Origin: Mortierella sp. BCC40632
Taxonomy: Eukaryota; Mortierellomycota; Mortierellomycetes; Mortierellales; Mortierellaceae
Length of the DNA stretch: 64,000 bases
NCBI GenBank assembly: GCA_011634665.1
Contig: WAEK01000008.1
Coordinates: 1,977,501-2,041,500, forward strand
Reading direction: 5' to 3'
This document shows positions 24,446 to 35,571 of this stretch, piece after piece (the first letter of the stretch is position 1; every line of letters begins with the position of its first letter). The notes beneath the pieces were generated by a model that was given only the letters and a program-made list of their open reading frames with translations, made no database searches and had not been told where the DNA came from. A program made the position numbers and the translations under genes.

Positions 24446-26154
24446 ATGACCATGGGCCACGTACCCACTTCAACCTTCACAGAACATTTTACGTACACCT
24501 CACCCTCAGCCTTACCTTCAGTATCTCCCGAGCCCCCCACAACCTACTCTGAGCCTTGGATGCCCACCTCAACCGACTGGGAGTCTTCGATGTCTTCCCC
24601 AACCTACTCAGAATCTTGGATGCCCACCCCAACCGACTGGGAGCCTTCGACATCTTCCCCAATCTATTCAGATCCTTGGATAACTTCTCCAACCTATTCA
24701 GAATCTTGGACACCTTCCCCAACCTATTCAGAGCCTTGGACGCCTTCCCCAACCTATTCAGAGCCTTGGACGCCCACCGTAACAGGTAAAGAGTATACTT
24801 CCGGGTTTCTATAATCTTGAGTTTCCACTAGTACTTCAACTAACCATTCTACTATTCCTTCGTTTACCCTACGGATAAAACAGAACTTCCTTCAGAGACA
24901 GTCAGTTTTTCAGTATCACCGATTCCTCCACAGAAACCCCGTCCATCAAATACAGTCAGTTTTTCAGTATCACCGATTCCTTCACCAGGGCCCCTTCCAA
25001 GCCAGTCTACAGCTCTTGAATCTCCTTCCTCAGTATCCTCGAACACAGCCTCTATCTCATCCTCCACCTCACTCATACCTTCCACTACACCTTTGGCTAC
25101 TCCAACAAAATCCAGCGACCTTGAAAGACCACTTTCTACCCCCACAAACGACGGTAGTAGCCCCTCCGGTGGCATTAAACCCAACAACCCTGGTGGAAAC
25201 GATGGCAACGACAATGGAGACCCGACAGACTTTGGAGAAAGGATCAAAGCAGTTATTGGCCCTGTGGCAGGTGGCGTTGTTGCGATCATTGTCCTGGCCT
25301 TGATTGTGATCATGCTACTCAAACGGCGACGCAAGAACCGAGATCGTGGTGGTCACTTTGATTACTTGGATGAGGTGATCACGGCCCAGTTCTCGGAGAA
25401 GGTGCGACAGGTCCGAGCACTCCACGCTCATAATCAGAGTCAAACCGATCTCGGTGATGATCAAGCTCAGAGGAACAATGAATGCTATGTTATTCTCGGC
25501 GCCGGAGTGGGATCAGCAGCTGCAATTGGAAGCAGGGAAGACCCAGGAAAGGAGGCGAATGGATCATCTCCAGCACTTGGACGATCTGTCTCTCTTCATA
25601 GTTCACAAGGTGCATCCATCCATAGCCGGACCTCATCACTCTTGGACGAAAGCGACTATTTTGAACGACCACTATTGAGACGGAGTCTGAGTCAACAGCA
25701 ATATCGCCAGAGTCGCCAAGACTCTAGAATTCTGAGCAAATCGTTTTTTCAACGGTTTTCTCGTCGCTCCACACATTTACCACTTTCGTTTGCGAGTTCA
25801 GAAGATGTTCGTTCACTCAATCTGATTGTGGTGGATGGTCGATCCGAATCCAGCACACCTCGGTCCTCGTTCCGATTATCTGCAACAACCATTCTGGCAG
25901 ATCAGCCAGGTGAGACGAATAGAGAAGGTCCTCATCACTCCCGTCGACAAAGTCAGTTGAATCGGAGTCGGAGCAATGGGTCGGTTGAATCAAATGCATC
26001 TTCACTCTCGGACCGACGACGGCTTTCCTGTCGGTCCGTTCCACCCAACATGGTTTTTGAAAAACATGCGCTGACAGAACCGGATGGACACACATCCCCG
26101 AGGAGTCCACAATCGCCTCCCGAGGATGAAGAGCGAGTCAAGGTTCTTCTGTAG
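24446..26154 (+). CDS. Single-pass membrane protein with Ser/Thr/Pro stalk, paralogue 2
   Basis: Two exons, 24446-24785 and 24884-26154, joined by a 98-nt GT-AG phase-1 intron, give 536 residues. Exon 1 encodes degenerate repeats of the type PTYSEPWTPS. Exon 2 begins ELPSETVSFSVSPIP, a segment that is partly repeated soon after. One helix at about 237-259 (VIGPVAGGVVAIIVLALIVIM) is followed by KRRRKNR and, a few residues on, by FDYL. The tail is Ser/Arg-rich and ends in KHALTEPD plus about 22 residues. There is no N-terminal signal sequence, as in the other two family members. The shared layout, the FDxL motif after the membrane and the KHALTE motif link it to the gene at 31335. A plasma-membrane sensor role is inferred, not shown. 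The start at 24446 is the first ATG after a CT-rich leader; a second ATG is two codons downstream. Confidence 0.78.
24538..24782 (+). repeat. Degenerate coding repeats in exon 1 stalk
   Basis: Successive 30- and 48-bp units encode P-T-Y-S-E-P/S-W-M/T-P motifs. They become more regular toward the exon end, where two 30-bp copies are nearly identical. Confidence 0.8.
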
Positions 26155-26252
26155 TTATCAATTCAGAACATCCATATCATAAAGACAAACATCAACAAAA
26201 AACAATGAATCTCATATGTTCTTGCATTTGTGTACACACACATACACACACA

Positions 26253-26289
<37 letters not shown>

Positions 26290-27170
26290 CTCCAGGCAGT
26301 GGTGGTGGTTGAGGGCGGAACTCTTAGCCGAGCTGGGGCCTATTTTGACTCCTTTGCAAACCGTGCAACCATTTTTTTTTTTTTTTGAATTTGCATTCCC
26401 TTGGCTGGGAAAAAGCTTCCGCGACTGGGAAAAGCTTCCACAAAACCTTACTTTTAGCATGGTATGACGAATTTTAAAAAGTCAAGAAGAGAGGAGGCTG
26501 AGTGCTGTGTCGAATCTTGATTATAAAATTTTTGTAGGCTGGTTATTTGTTGATGCTTTGTTGATATGATTCAATTCCAAAAAAGAGGAGTGGTGGAAGA
26601 TGTAAAGTTATGGGCAGTGCTGAAAGGTGGAAGGGAAAAAAAAAAAAAAAACGCAAGACCCGACTCGACTGGTCAAGTCTAGAAAGGGTCTTTCTTTGAT
26701 TTTTTTTTTTTTTTTCCTCATCCTTTTACAGGGAGTAAGGATTGCTCGTGCATCGTGTCACCTAAACATTTGCGCAGGTCAAGTAAGCAATCTCAAAATT
26801 CCAACTCTTCGCAGCCATATGGGTCTTCTTTTCAGCGTCCTGCATGTGAGGAATCACATTCATCGAGAGAGGAAGAGTAAGGAATCTCAGACTCTGTTAG
26901 TCTTTAAGCCATTGATCTTTTTTTTTTTTTTGGGGGAAGCTTTCTGAGGAAGATTAAATTCGACAGTGCACCGCCTTTTTTCTCCAGGAAAAACAAAAAA
27001 AACCTGGAGAGCAGAAAGCAGAACACTCGTCAGGAAAAGTTCGACCAAGGCAAAGACCCGCGTGCCCCAGTCTATGATAGGCTAAGGCTCAAGTCTCCTA
27101 CACAGAACAATGAGCCCTATCCTGACAAGTAGTGGGACACGGTTTACAGTCGCACACACCACCCCCTCAG
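26155..27170. other. Intergenic, AT-rich, no gene seen
   Basis: Includes a CT microsatellite at 26252-26286 and several T runs. A perfect 8-bp inverted repeat, TCTCCAGG at 26981-26988 with CCTGGAGA at 27003-27010, encloses an A-rich loop just upstream of the retrotransposon remnant. No gene is recognised. Confidence 0.55.
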
Positions 27171-27471
27171 GACACTAAAAGAGAGGTCTTCTCTTCAACC
27201 TCGCCCACCATGCAATTACCACCGACAAGGCCAGAGCCAAGTGGAAGAAAGATGTCAATGGCAAGTGCAAGCGCTGCCTCATTGACTACCCAGAGTAGGA
27301 GCCTCACATAAAGGGCCTTCGACATGCCTTCGCCAACTGTGGAGCAGTGTGGGCCCTCTGGAAGGCCACCTGCTCCTGGATCACCACTCTCGTCCCTGGC
27401 ATAGTCGTCAGCAATCTGCCTAGCAATTGCATGCTGGGATGGCCAAAAATTGAAAACCTACCCCCTTCGCA

Positions 27472-27921
27472 GTGCACATCCACTCCGTGGTCCTGTACAG
27501 CATTTGGAGGACTTTTGTCGCCATCCACAAGCTACTTCCGGGACAACTCCCGAGAGATGGCACAGAGGATGATGCCGTCAACAGCCTCAGGCTCCGTGCA
27601 CACACAGCGCTCCAACAAGCCATCCTCAAGGACAACAAACAGCGAGCAATGGGTCCAAACGCAGCAGCAACTCCAGATGCCGATTGTAAGCGAATGCACA
27701 AGACTTGGAATCAACCTCCGTACATTGTGGTGTCCAAGGAGGAGAAGACCTTTGGTTGGATGTGGCCCACCCCTGGCTACGATCCCTTTCTAGACATGCT
27801 AGGAGAGTACACTCCTCCAACTTTGCACGCAAGACCGAAGCCGCCCGACATCAGGCGTACTGACGTTGCTGACGTCGACCTGCTTGATTGGGAGCCGGAC
27901 CACTCGGACCTTTTGCCTTAG
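27472..27921 (+). pseudogene. C-terminal ORF2 fragment of the LINE
   Basis: An open stretch of about 150 codons, out of frame with the upstream zinc-knuckle part. It contains the LINE-typical IHSVVLYSIWRTF block and ends at 27921 in DWEPDHSDLLP. The start at 27472 is only the first ATG in frame, not a real initiation site. It does not stand alone as a gene. Confidence 0.6.
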
Positions 27922-28142
27922 TTTTGTTTATCTTGCCCTTTGACTTGACCCTCTGCGGGTGCTCTTTGTACCCTGGTCTTTTTCCTCTTCTCTGCATTTG
28001 TATTTCTAGTAGCTATATCGTTTCTGGGTCGCCCTCCACCTTTTCTCTCTTCTCTCTATTCCCTTATTTTAGGGTAGTATAGTTTTGAGAACTAGTTGGC
28101 CACATCCGCAGATCGTGGGACCGGTGCGCGTCGACGAATAAA

Positions 28143-28156
28143 ACCCCTAACGGGGT
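28143..28156 (+). other. 3'-terminal stem-loop of the LINE (copy 1)
   Basis: ACCCC-TAAC-GGGGT forms a perfect 5-bp stem with a 4-nt loop, right after GACGAATAAA and before the terminal T and A runs. Compare the second copy at 28711-28722. Confidence 0.65.
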
Positions 28157-28158
28157 CC

Positions 28159-28201
<43 letters not shown>

Positions 28202-28205
<4 letters not shown>

Positions 28206-29831
28206 TAACAGACAAGGGAGAGGAGAGAAGACGGACCCAGAAACGATATTGATAAAAATACAATACAGATAGGGAGAGTTCAAGACAGGCCAGATGAGAT
28301 GAGGCATCGTCATTGCTCCTTGCCGTAGCCATCTCAAGAAGATCAGGAAAAAAAAAGGCAGCCTGTCTTGACTTGGATAGACTCGTACTGGCAGACGGAG
28401 CCCTTGAAAGAGGGTGAAAGGATCTCTCCTCTGAAGCATGAGATGCTTAATATCCGCCGCACCCAGATTCTTTTCTTTTTTTTTTTTTTTTTTTTGCCAT
28501 TTTGAGTGTTTATCCGCCGTACCCGGCTCTCACTTATCCACCGTACTATCTTTCAATGCTGTCCAGGCCTTGCTCAGAAGCTGCCGACTCGCTTCTATCT
28601 ACCCAAGCCGCGTTTTTTTTTTTTTTTGGGGGGAGAGTTCAGCAACGCAGTAAAAGGTTTCTGTGTGTGTCCTTTGCAGAATATGGACAGACATGCGTTG
28701 ATGAATAAAACCTCTAATGAGGCCTATAAAAAAAAGTCTTTGTGTATAGGTGGCCGAAAAGGACAAGCAATGGCAACTGATAGCGTTATTTTCTCAGACA
28801 CATCCACTTTTGCACAGAGTTAGTACAAGAATTTTACATGGGACTGAGCGCGACAAATCTTACAGGGGCCTGGAGGTAAAATTATGAGCTGAAAATTTTA
28901 CATTGGGTTAGTACGGGTATTTTGAATTTTTGGTATTTTGGCTCTTGAAGCACTAATCCAGGGGCCCCACCACCCAGAACTTTGTCAGTAGGTGTCAAAC
29001 AACCACTCCAACCTGTTTCAATCCGCAAAAAAAAGGAGGACGAATATGTGGTGAGAGTAAATTTTTCCAAAAAAAAAAAAAAAAAAAAGAAGAGAGATAC
29101 GGATGGTAGTCTGTACCCTAGGCTGGCACTGATCGAAGCCCAAACTAATTCTCGTAATCCACGCGACTGCACAGTGCTACCGTCATTTTTGCTGCTCCAT
29201 GAAGCTGGCCTGCAACAGACAGTTATTCAATGGCCTCCTGACCCAAGACCTTCGTCGAGGGTAGAATGTCAACACCAAGCTTCGCGTGGGCGATATACCT
29301 AAGTAGCCTCGACCAGCGTGAATCCCAGCCTGAGATCCATTCAGCATCCAAATACCGTCCCATTGGAAAGAATAGGATTACAGCGGTCCTTCCACCAACC
29401 GCCCGGTTCAAGAGAATATCGGAGGGCGTGGCATATTTATAGCTCTGAAAAAGATCAAAACCAAAGTTTATGGGAGCTCAGCAGTCATGTTTGCCAAGAT
29501 AAGCTGATCCAATGGTGTGTTTGAAGTGAGAGAGTTGGGACTGTTTCTCTGGTGCCTTTTTTTTTTTTATATATATATTAAGCTTTCGTTCGCAAAGCGG
29601 ACCAAATCCTACTTTTCTTTCTGGCCTACAGCCCAAACTTCAAGAGCCGGTCCGTGGCCAAGGAAATCACAATGACAAGAGAAATAAAACACATCAGGCT
29701 GAACTACGGAGTGGGATACATTGTCATTGGCGTTTTCTGGCCATCGTGCCCCTGCTAATCTTCCTCTAGTGTTATTCTCTCCACCCCTTGTTCTTTCTCT
29801 AGCGCCAAATAGGGAAGCACACTTCTGAGAC

Positions 29832-29875
<44 letters not shown>

Positions 29876-30374
29876 TTGGTCCCTTCGTTTCTTTATTGTC
29901 CGATTGTTATCAAAGAAGACAGGCAAGAGAAGCCCATGGGAGCCAAGAAGAGACTGAGAGAGCGAGAGCGAGAGCGAGAGAATTCAGTAGCAATTGTCTA
30001 CGACAAGAGTAGGTAAAGGAGATCCGAGCCTGTTGTATCTATGGGCGGGTATTGAATGACTAACGGCCCATCACTCTCGCTTTGACTTGCATCAGCTCTC
30101 GCTCCAGAGAAAAAAAAAAAAGCCTGTAGTGTTGTGGTGACCCTTTCGTTTCTTTCGATAAAGAGTCTGCTCTTTCTCAACCGTTACATTATGGCTGTTG
30201 CAGTGAGAGAGAGAGAGAGAGAGAGAGAATAGAGAGGAGAATACCGCTACACATCTCCACTTAGAGCAACACGACGAGCAAAAAAGGACTATTGCCGCAA
30301 GACACTCAAATGATGTCAGGGGGAAGAGAGAAGGAGGGAAGTGTGATAGACAGGCAGACAGAGAAAGAGAGAGA

Positions 30375-30408
<34 letters not shown>

Positions 30409-31334
30409 CCGGGTTAGGGGCAATCGAGACCCCGTCCCGTTGAATACAGCCTTCTTCTGTTGTACATCACACACACATCACACACAGCAGACACACTCAC
30501 ACACTCACACGAAACGCACGCAATGAAGTGGCACCTGTTCAAGGAACAAAAATGAAGTGAGGCAAGTAAGGAAGAGGATGAGAAGGGTCGATTGTCAGGC
30601 ACCCAGAACCTGCGGTAAGACTTTTTTAACTCCCTCTCTCTCTCTCTCTCTCTCTTTCTTTTTTTTTTTAAACACCAAACTTGATATCCTCTTGTCCTGA
30701 AGGCCAGGTTTGAGTGGAGATTAAAAAAAGATTGCAACTGACGACGACCATAAGTCTATTACTGCTGCAACGGAACGGCATGGACCCTGATAGACATTCC
30801 TCAGACCCACCTTTACCTCTCCTTGGCTTCACTCGCCCATTTCTTGTCAGGCACCGACTTTTTTTTTTTTTTTTTTTTTTGCGGCGGAGATTGTGCTTCA
30901 GAACGCTTTGAGCTAAGGAGAGTCCTTTTTTTCCAGGGGTCTTTTTGTGTGAACAAGAGATCCAAGCGACAGTAGTCTGATCCCTTTTACTCTTTCGAGT
31001 ATGAGAATTGGGTCAAAGTAACACACACAAAAAAAAAAAAAAAAAAAAAAGAGGGTGATGATGATGTAAATAGGACTGTGGGTCGGATGACAAGTCAACA
31101 ATGGGTCAAGGGTCTTCTCCTTCTCCCCTTGGTAGCTCTTTACTCATGACATAGTTGATATATTGGGGATAGTTAGTTAGTGGTAATAAGCGTGTGTGTG
31201 TGTGTGGAGGAAGTAATAAAATATACAACAATAATAATAAAAGAGAGATGAGGTTTTTTCTTTCATGAGAATAAGGATTCTTTGTTTTTTTTTCTTTTTT
31301 TCTTTTTTTCTTTTTCTTTTTCTTTTTTCTTTCT
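28202..31334. other. Repeat-rich intergenic region with transposon debris
   Basis: Besides the second LINE tip it holds three copies of a TATCCRCCGYAC-type motif (28449, 28510, 28537), T runs (28479-28495, 29834-29873, 30860-30880), GA microsatellites (30204-30228, 30372-30407), an AC/CA-rich patch near 30470-30520 and GT repeats near 31193-31206. Around 28.82-28.92 kb two similar TTAGTAC/TTTTACAT segments lie in direct order. No intact gene is seen. Confidence 0.5.
28690..28735 (+). mobile_element. 3' tip of a second, 5'-truncated LINE copy
   Basis: GATGAATAAAACC, a CCTC-TAAT-GAGG hairpin (28711-28722), then a short A run. This matches the 3' tip at 28133-28156 except for changes that keep the stem paired. 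The 5' limit is unclear, and little upstream sequence matches the longer copy. Confidence 0.55.
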
Positions 31335-32504
31335 TTATGAGACGGGGACCTTGATATCCAGGTCTGGCACCACTTGTGGGTTTCTGGCAGTCGAATGGGC
31401 TCCTGCATAGTCTGCCTCTGTCAACGCATGCTTGTCATATTGGTTTCCATGGGCCACTGCCCCTTGGTTCTGGACAGGTGTTGACTGCAGTGTTGTCCGT
31501 GGCGAGGATTGGTCTGCTCCTCCACTAAAGGTGGAAGGTGGAGGCTGAGGGTAGGTGGCAGGCGAGCCCGTAGTGCCAGTCATCAATGTGGGCGAACCCG
31601 AGGACAATGGAGCAGGTGGGTGGCCATAATTGCCATGCTGTGCATAGGATTGTTGCTGAGGCTGGTAATATTGGTCTTCAGGTGAGTAGTAGCCCTGTTG
31701 TTGTTGTTGTTGTTGCTGCTGCTGTTGACGTTGGGCATAGTATGGGTCATATGTCTGTTCGTACTGGTTCTGTTCGTACTGGTCATAACGTCCACCATTG
31801 TTGTAGGGCACCTGCTGATATCCACTGTGGTAGTTGTATCCATCGTTGGCGGCCGCGCCCCCTGCGGCGACAGCTCCTGCTCCACTTCCGATGGCAGCCA
31901 TCTCGACAGGTCGTCCGCCGGCGCCAGCTCCTCCGCTTCCACCCGCAGCATTCGATGGCCGAGAGTTAGCCTGAGCCGAGTCGGGTCTAGCTGGAGTGTT
32001 GGCGTTGTTTCCGCTGCTGTGGTTGTTGTTGTTTTGGTCGCTCAAAAAGTCGAGTCTTCTCCTTCGGGCAGCATTGCTCTTGCGCTTGCGCATTACAATC
32101 ACGCCAACAATAAAGGCAAGAACAACGACGCCAGCAATGCCGCCGACAACTGGACCGATGATGTTTCCACCGGATTCGACTTTATCCGGTTCGTTCGGGT
32201 TGTTGGTATTTCTTGGGGTGCTACTATTACTGATACTGTTGCTGGTAGCAGAAGTTCTGTCGCTACCACTGCGGGTAGTTCTGGAGGTGGGTCTGGAGCT
32301 AGGGGTGGTTATGCCGGAGGATGGGCCAACGGAAGGAAGAGGAGTTTCCGGATCCGGTTTAACAGGAGTGGAGGGTTCAGGCTTAGGGTCAGTGCCGTTC
32401 GTGGGAGGGGTCGTAGGAGGAATGACAGAGGCCGTGGAATTAGAACCTCCTGGATTCACAACAGGAGGGACGGGATCGACTGGTTGTTGAGGATTGGCAC
32501 TCAT
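31335..32504 (-). CDS. Single-pass membrane protein with Pro/Ser/Thr stalk, paralogue 3
   Basis: A single exon of 389 residues, ATG at 32504-32502. Residues 1-110 are Pro/Ser/Thr/Asn-rich with no signal peptide. One helix lies at about 115-138 (IIGPVVGGIAGVVVLAFIVGV), followed by RKRK and RRRR, then LDFL at 151-154. The tail is Gly/Ala/Asn-rich, with DQYEQNQYEQTYDPYY, a run of eleven Gln and YYxPEDQYY. It ends with KHALTEAD about 30 residues before the stop. The GP-V-x-GG-I/V-A helix start, the FL/FDxL juxtamembrane motif and the KHALTE tail tie it to the gene at 24446. It is divergently placed with respect to whatever lies at 33.2 kb. A surface sensor or adaptor role is inference only. Confidence 0.8.
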   Translation of the reverse strand: MSANPQQPVDPVPPVVNPGGSNSTASVIPPTTPPTNGTDPKPEPSTPVKPDPETPLPSVGPSSGITTPSSRPTSRTTRSGSDRTSATSNSISNSSTPRNTNNPNEPDKVESGGNIIGPVVGGIAGVVVLAFIVGVIVMRKRKSNAARRRRLDFLSDQNNNNHSSGNNANTPARPDSAQANSRPSNAAGGSGGAGAGGRPVEMAAIGSGAGAVAAGGAAANDGYNYHSGYQQVPYNNGGRYDQYEQNQYEQTYDPYYAQRQQQQQQQQQQQGYYSPEDQYYQPQQQSYAQHGNYGHPPAPLSSGSPTLMTGTTGSPATYPQPPPSTFSGGADQSSPRTTLQSTPVQNQGAVAHGNQYDKHALTEADYAGAHSTARNPQVVPDLDIKVPVS

Positions 32505-33111
32505 GGTGGGGAGGTTGGGCTGGAGGATTAAGCCAGGGGATGGGCAGTCAGAACAAGGGGGACTATTAAATGATTAGATGTGAAAAATAAGAGGGGACTA
32601 GAAGAAGGAGAATAAGATTTGGACTTGGATGAGAGAAGGAGGAGGAGGAGGAGGAGGAGGAGGAGGAAGGAAGGAAGGAAGAAAGACAAAGAGATGGATC
32701 AATTGTGCAATGGGAGGATGGGCCAAGAGAGAGAGAAGAGAGAAAAAAAAAAGAAAAGAAGAAAAGACTGACAGACAGCCAGACAGACAGCCAGTCAGTC
32801 AGACACAGGCAAGGCAAAAAATAGATTCGTCTCTTGCGGTATTTGCCCGAGGAACAGGAACGGACTTGGTGCTTTGGACCGACCGACCAACTGACTGACC
32901 GTCCGACCACCACTCGCAACCACCCCAACCACCACCACCACAGCCAACACACATCGATCATCGGGCGCCCCATTGTTGTTGTGTTCACAAACACTGGACT
33001 ACTCCCAATACCCACCCCATCCCTCTTGTCCCATCCCTTTTATCCCATGTCATGGCTACCAACACTCGAAACCTGACAGACCGCATATGCATCTCTTTCC
33101 CACTGTTTTCT

Positions 33112-33165
<54 letters not shown>

Positions 33166-33238
33166 CTCTTTCTATCTATTTCTCCCCGCATGAGAAGATA
33201 TATGGTTTATTGCCAATCTCGCAAGCCCAGTTCCTCAG
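32505..33238. other. Promoter/leader region of the membrane-protein gene, no gene seen
   Basis: Contains a GGA trinucleotide tract (32637-32668), scattered GACC/CAGT short repeats, and a CT run at 33113-33161. An upstream exon for the coding-like block at 33239 may lie here (an ATG at 33052 begins MATNTRNLTDR), but no good donor site was found. Confidence 0.5.
33113..33161. repeat. (CT)n microsatellite
   Basis: About 49 bp of pure CT on the plus strand, ahead of the exon-like block at 33239. Confidence 0.9.
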
Positions 33239-33454
33239 GCACCCTATTTTAAAACTCATCATCGACCCGTCCTCAGAGCACGCCCTGCCGCGCAGAAGGC
33301 GAGCCCTTCGACATCGGTTGCTCATTACCTCGACGAGTACATCGGTCGCCGTGCTCTGGCTGCAAGCCTGGACCCAAAGCCCTCTGATGAATACCAGGAA
33401 AAGGATCGCTCCGACTGGTGGAGGGTGGCTGCCAATAATGCCAGCCAAGAGTAA
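33239..33454 (+). CDS. Probable terminal exon of a small uncharacterised gene
   Basis: After a TTCCTCAG acceptor at 33231-33238, an open frame of 71 codons runs to TAA at 33452-33454. The frame is open back to 33194 but contains no ATG, so it needs an upstream exon. The translation is not low complexity and looks real: basic and Ala-rich at first (THHRPVLRARPAAQKAS), then HYLDEYIGRRALAASLDPKP and DRSDWWRVAANNASQE. Codon choice (AAG, CAG, GAC, TAC, CTC) is like that of the other genes here. The basic N-terminal part would suit a mitochondrial presequence, but this is a guess. Alternatively a donor GA|GTAAAG at 33451 could splice to a short exon after a CTCAG near 33614. I do not recognise the protein. 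Confidence 0.4.
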   Translation, partial: APYFKTHHRPVLRARPAAQKASPSTSVAHYLDEYIGRRALAASLDPKPSDEYQEKDRSDWWRVAANNASQE

Positions 33455-33492
33455 AGAGTGGCCCTTTCTCTTTTTTTACCTTGGCTCGTTCG

Positions 33493-33523
<31 letters not shown>

Positions 33524-34655
33524 CCATTGTGGGCTTGCCTCCCTTTCTATCTTTCTTCCCTACATCCTCATTCTGCTCTCTTTTTGGATGCTCACCTGTC
33601 GTTGCCAATCTCAGGCGTTCATTCTTCCGATGAAACGTGCCAGTGAGCAGCTGTTGCAACACCCACTCAATTCCTCCTTTCTTCTCCTTCTCGCCCCTAT
33701 TGTATTTAGCTCGCATGGTCCACTTTATTCTCCTCCTGTGCTCTCTCTCTCTCTCTCTCTTTCCCTTTTCTCGATCTTCTTTTTTGTTTTCTCGGTTTAC
33801 TGTCATAACGTACACAGCTCTCTTTGCCCCCGAGGCCAAGTTCTTCCGGCTCTGGGCTCCCTCTTCTTGGTGCCTCTTTCTTTTGACAGCAACATTGCTC
33901 TGTCCAAAGGTAGATGAGGAGGGAGGGGGCCACATGCACTCCGATTTCGGTATCCTCGAGCCAAATCGACCAGGGGAAGGGGGAGGAGGGGATCGGTCTT
34001 GTGAAGGCGTGAGTGTGAGTGTGGGTCTGCGTCTGTGTCTATGTCTGTGTCTATGTCTGTGTCTATGAGATGTATACTAAAAAGACGGTATTGCCGATCT
34101 TCTCTGACCCGGGTCATCCCCCAAAACATGCGGGAAACACACGTGTTCTTTCCTTTCTTTTTTCTTTCTTGCTTTTTTTTTTTTCTTCTTCTTTTTCTAC
34201 TTCTCCTCGTTCAATCATGCGGAAAGAGTGTATCCGTTCTGACGCTCTTCAGTTGCCACAGCATTGAGCCAAATGCCGAAAGTGTGTGCGAGAGAGAAGG
34301 AGAGAGAGAGAGAGGAGAGAGGGGGAGAGAAAAATATATGTCAAAACCGGGTACATACTGGGTGGAGTGTCTATGCGTGAAACCTGCAAGACATCCGCTG
34401 GTTCAATCCAATTACAACCTGCAGGCTCAACAGGGAGGGGGGAGGGAAGGAGGGGGGCGACAAGACGAGGACCCTAGCAGCTGTCAACGGGTGCAATCAT
34501 GCAAGGTTACCGCGGGGCCTATAGGACGCTTTGAGATTTTTATAGGGAAAAGAGGTTTGCTGTTATGGCGGCAGCTCGAGTCTAGCAAGCTCGTGTCATG
34601 ACCTGGCCTACCTACGATAGAGCGACGTCTTCAGAAAACTAGGATTTTTGAGAGC

Positions 34656-34688
<33 letters not shown>

Positions 34689-35511
34689 AACCAGCTCTCC
34701 GAGAAAACAAATTTGTTCCTCAACGGAAAATTGTTTGTAGGCGAATCCCATGAAATGGTCCGATAGGACTAAAAAATCGATCCGATGAACATTCCATTAG
34801 AAGTAGATAATAAGTTGGTCTACCAGGGGACCGTGTAGAGGATTTGCCCAGTGGAAGGAGAATTCCAGGTTAGTGGTGGCAGCATTAAGCTGCTGTCTTG
34901 GATGTACAAGAGCGTATCCTGTGTGCGTTACTGCTGGTTGACGACATATTGGACACTAAACTATGCATCAAATGTATCTGTAAAAGATCCAACATGCGCC
35001 ACTCTGCGAAAGGGGCTTTGTTGAAAGAAGATTCAACTTTCAGCAAAGGACCAAGACAGTTTGAACCCATTTTCTTGACAATGTATTTGATATAAGAGTA
35101 GAGAACACTATTGGAGTAGGGACCAATTTTCCCTTACATTGTCCGTTTATGCATAAACCATCTTTCCATTGTATTTAGCCTATTCCAAGTACGGCTTCCC
35201 TGTTACGAAAAATCCCATATATATTGGTCGCAACAGACTAATGATGCCTATCATCACATCCTATCAGTCCTCACCTGTATGCCTTAATGCTCAGCGTTGC
35301 ATATTCACCTTATTTATGTGCGGGGGCAGTCGGCGTGCAGCTCTTGAGCCTTCCCACACGCATTGAACAAGTGAGAGAGAAAGAAAAGACAGGGCGATAT
35401 TACCATAAACCCTCAACATATGTGAGCCAACTTCTTGGGAGGAAGGAGGCGGAGAAGAGAGAGGTATGGCCAGATGGGATTGCCATATGCAAAGGAACGA
35501 TGGCAGTCAAA

Positions 35512-35571
35512 GAGAACGGGAGGCAGGCAAAGAGAACGGGAGGCAGGCAAAGAGAACGGGAGGCAGGCAAA
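35512..35571. repeat. Three copies of a 20-bp tandem repeat
   Basis: AAAGAGAACGGGAGGCAGGC is repeated about three times head to tail within an otherwise unrecognised open stretch (about 35.29-35.77 kb). A unit of 20 bp shifts the frame between copies, which argues against a real coding repeat. Confidence 0.8.

Larger units (their letters stand above)
27179..28201 (+). mobile_element. Dead 3' end of a LINE-type retrotransposon
   Basis: The frame from 27179 reads like the end of a LINE ORF2. A zinc-knuckle-like CKRC is followed by an in-frame stop (after IDYPE), then by EPH, a conserved Cys (FANCGAVWALW) and Trp-rich text including LGWP. A frame change near 27470 is needed to continue into HSVVLYSIWRTF and on to a stop at 27921. 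The stop and the frameshift show that the copy is dead. About 220 nt of 3' UTR follow, then AATAAA, a CCCC-TAAC-GGGG hairpin at 28144-28155, a T run and about 32 A, as expected for target-primed insertion. The 5' part is missing. This is a LINE by overall pattern; the clade is not determined. Confidence 0.7.

Noticed and set aside
29223..29411. Minus-strand 62-codon frame considered as part of a retroelement
   Set aside because: No recognisable reverse transcriptase or integrase motif.
32973..33917. 314-codon plus-strand frame
   Set aside because: Carried through two CT microsatellites as Ser-Leu runs; the coding-like text at 33239-33454 is in another frame.
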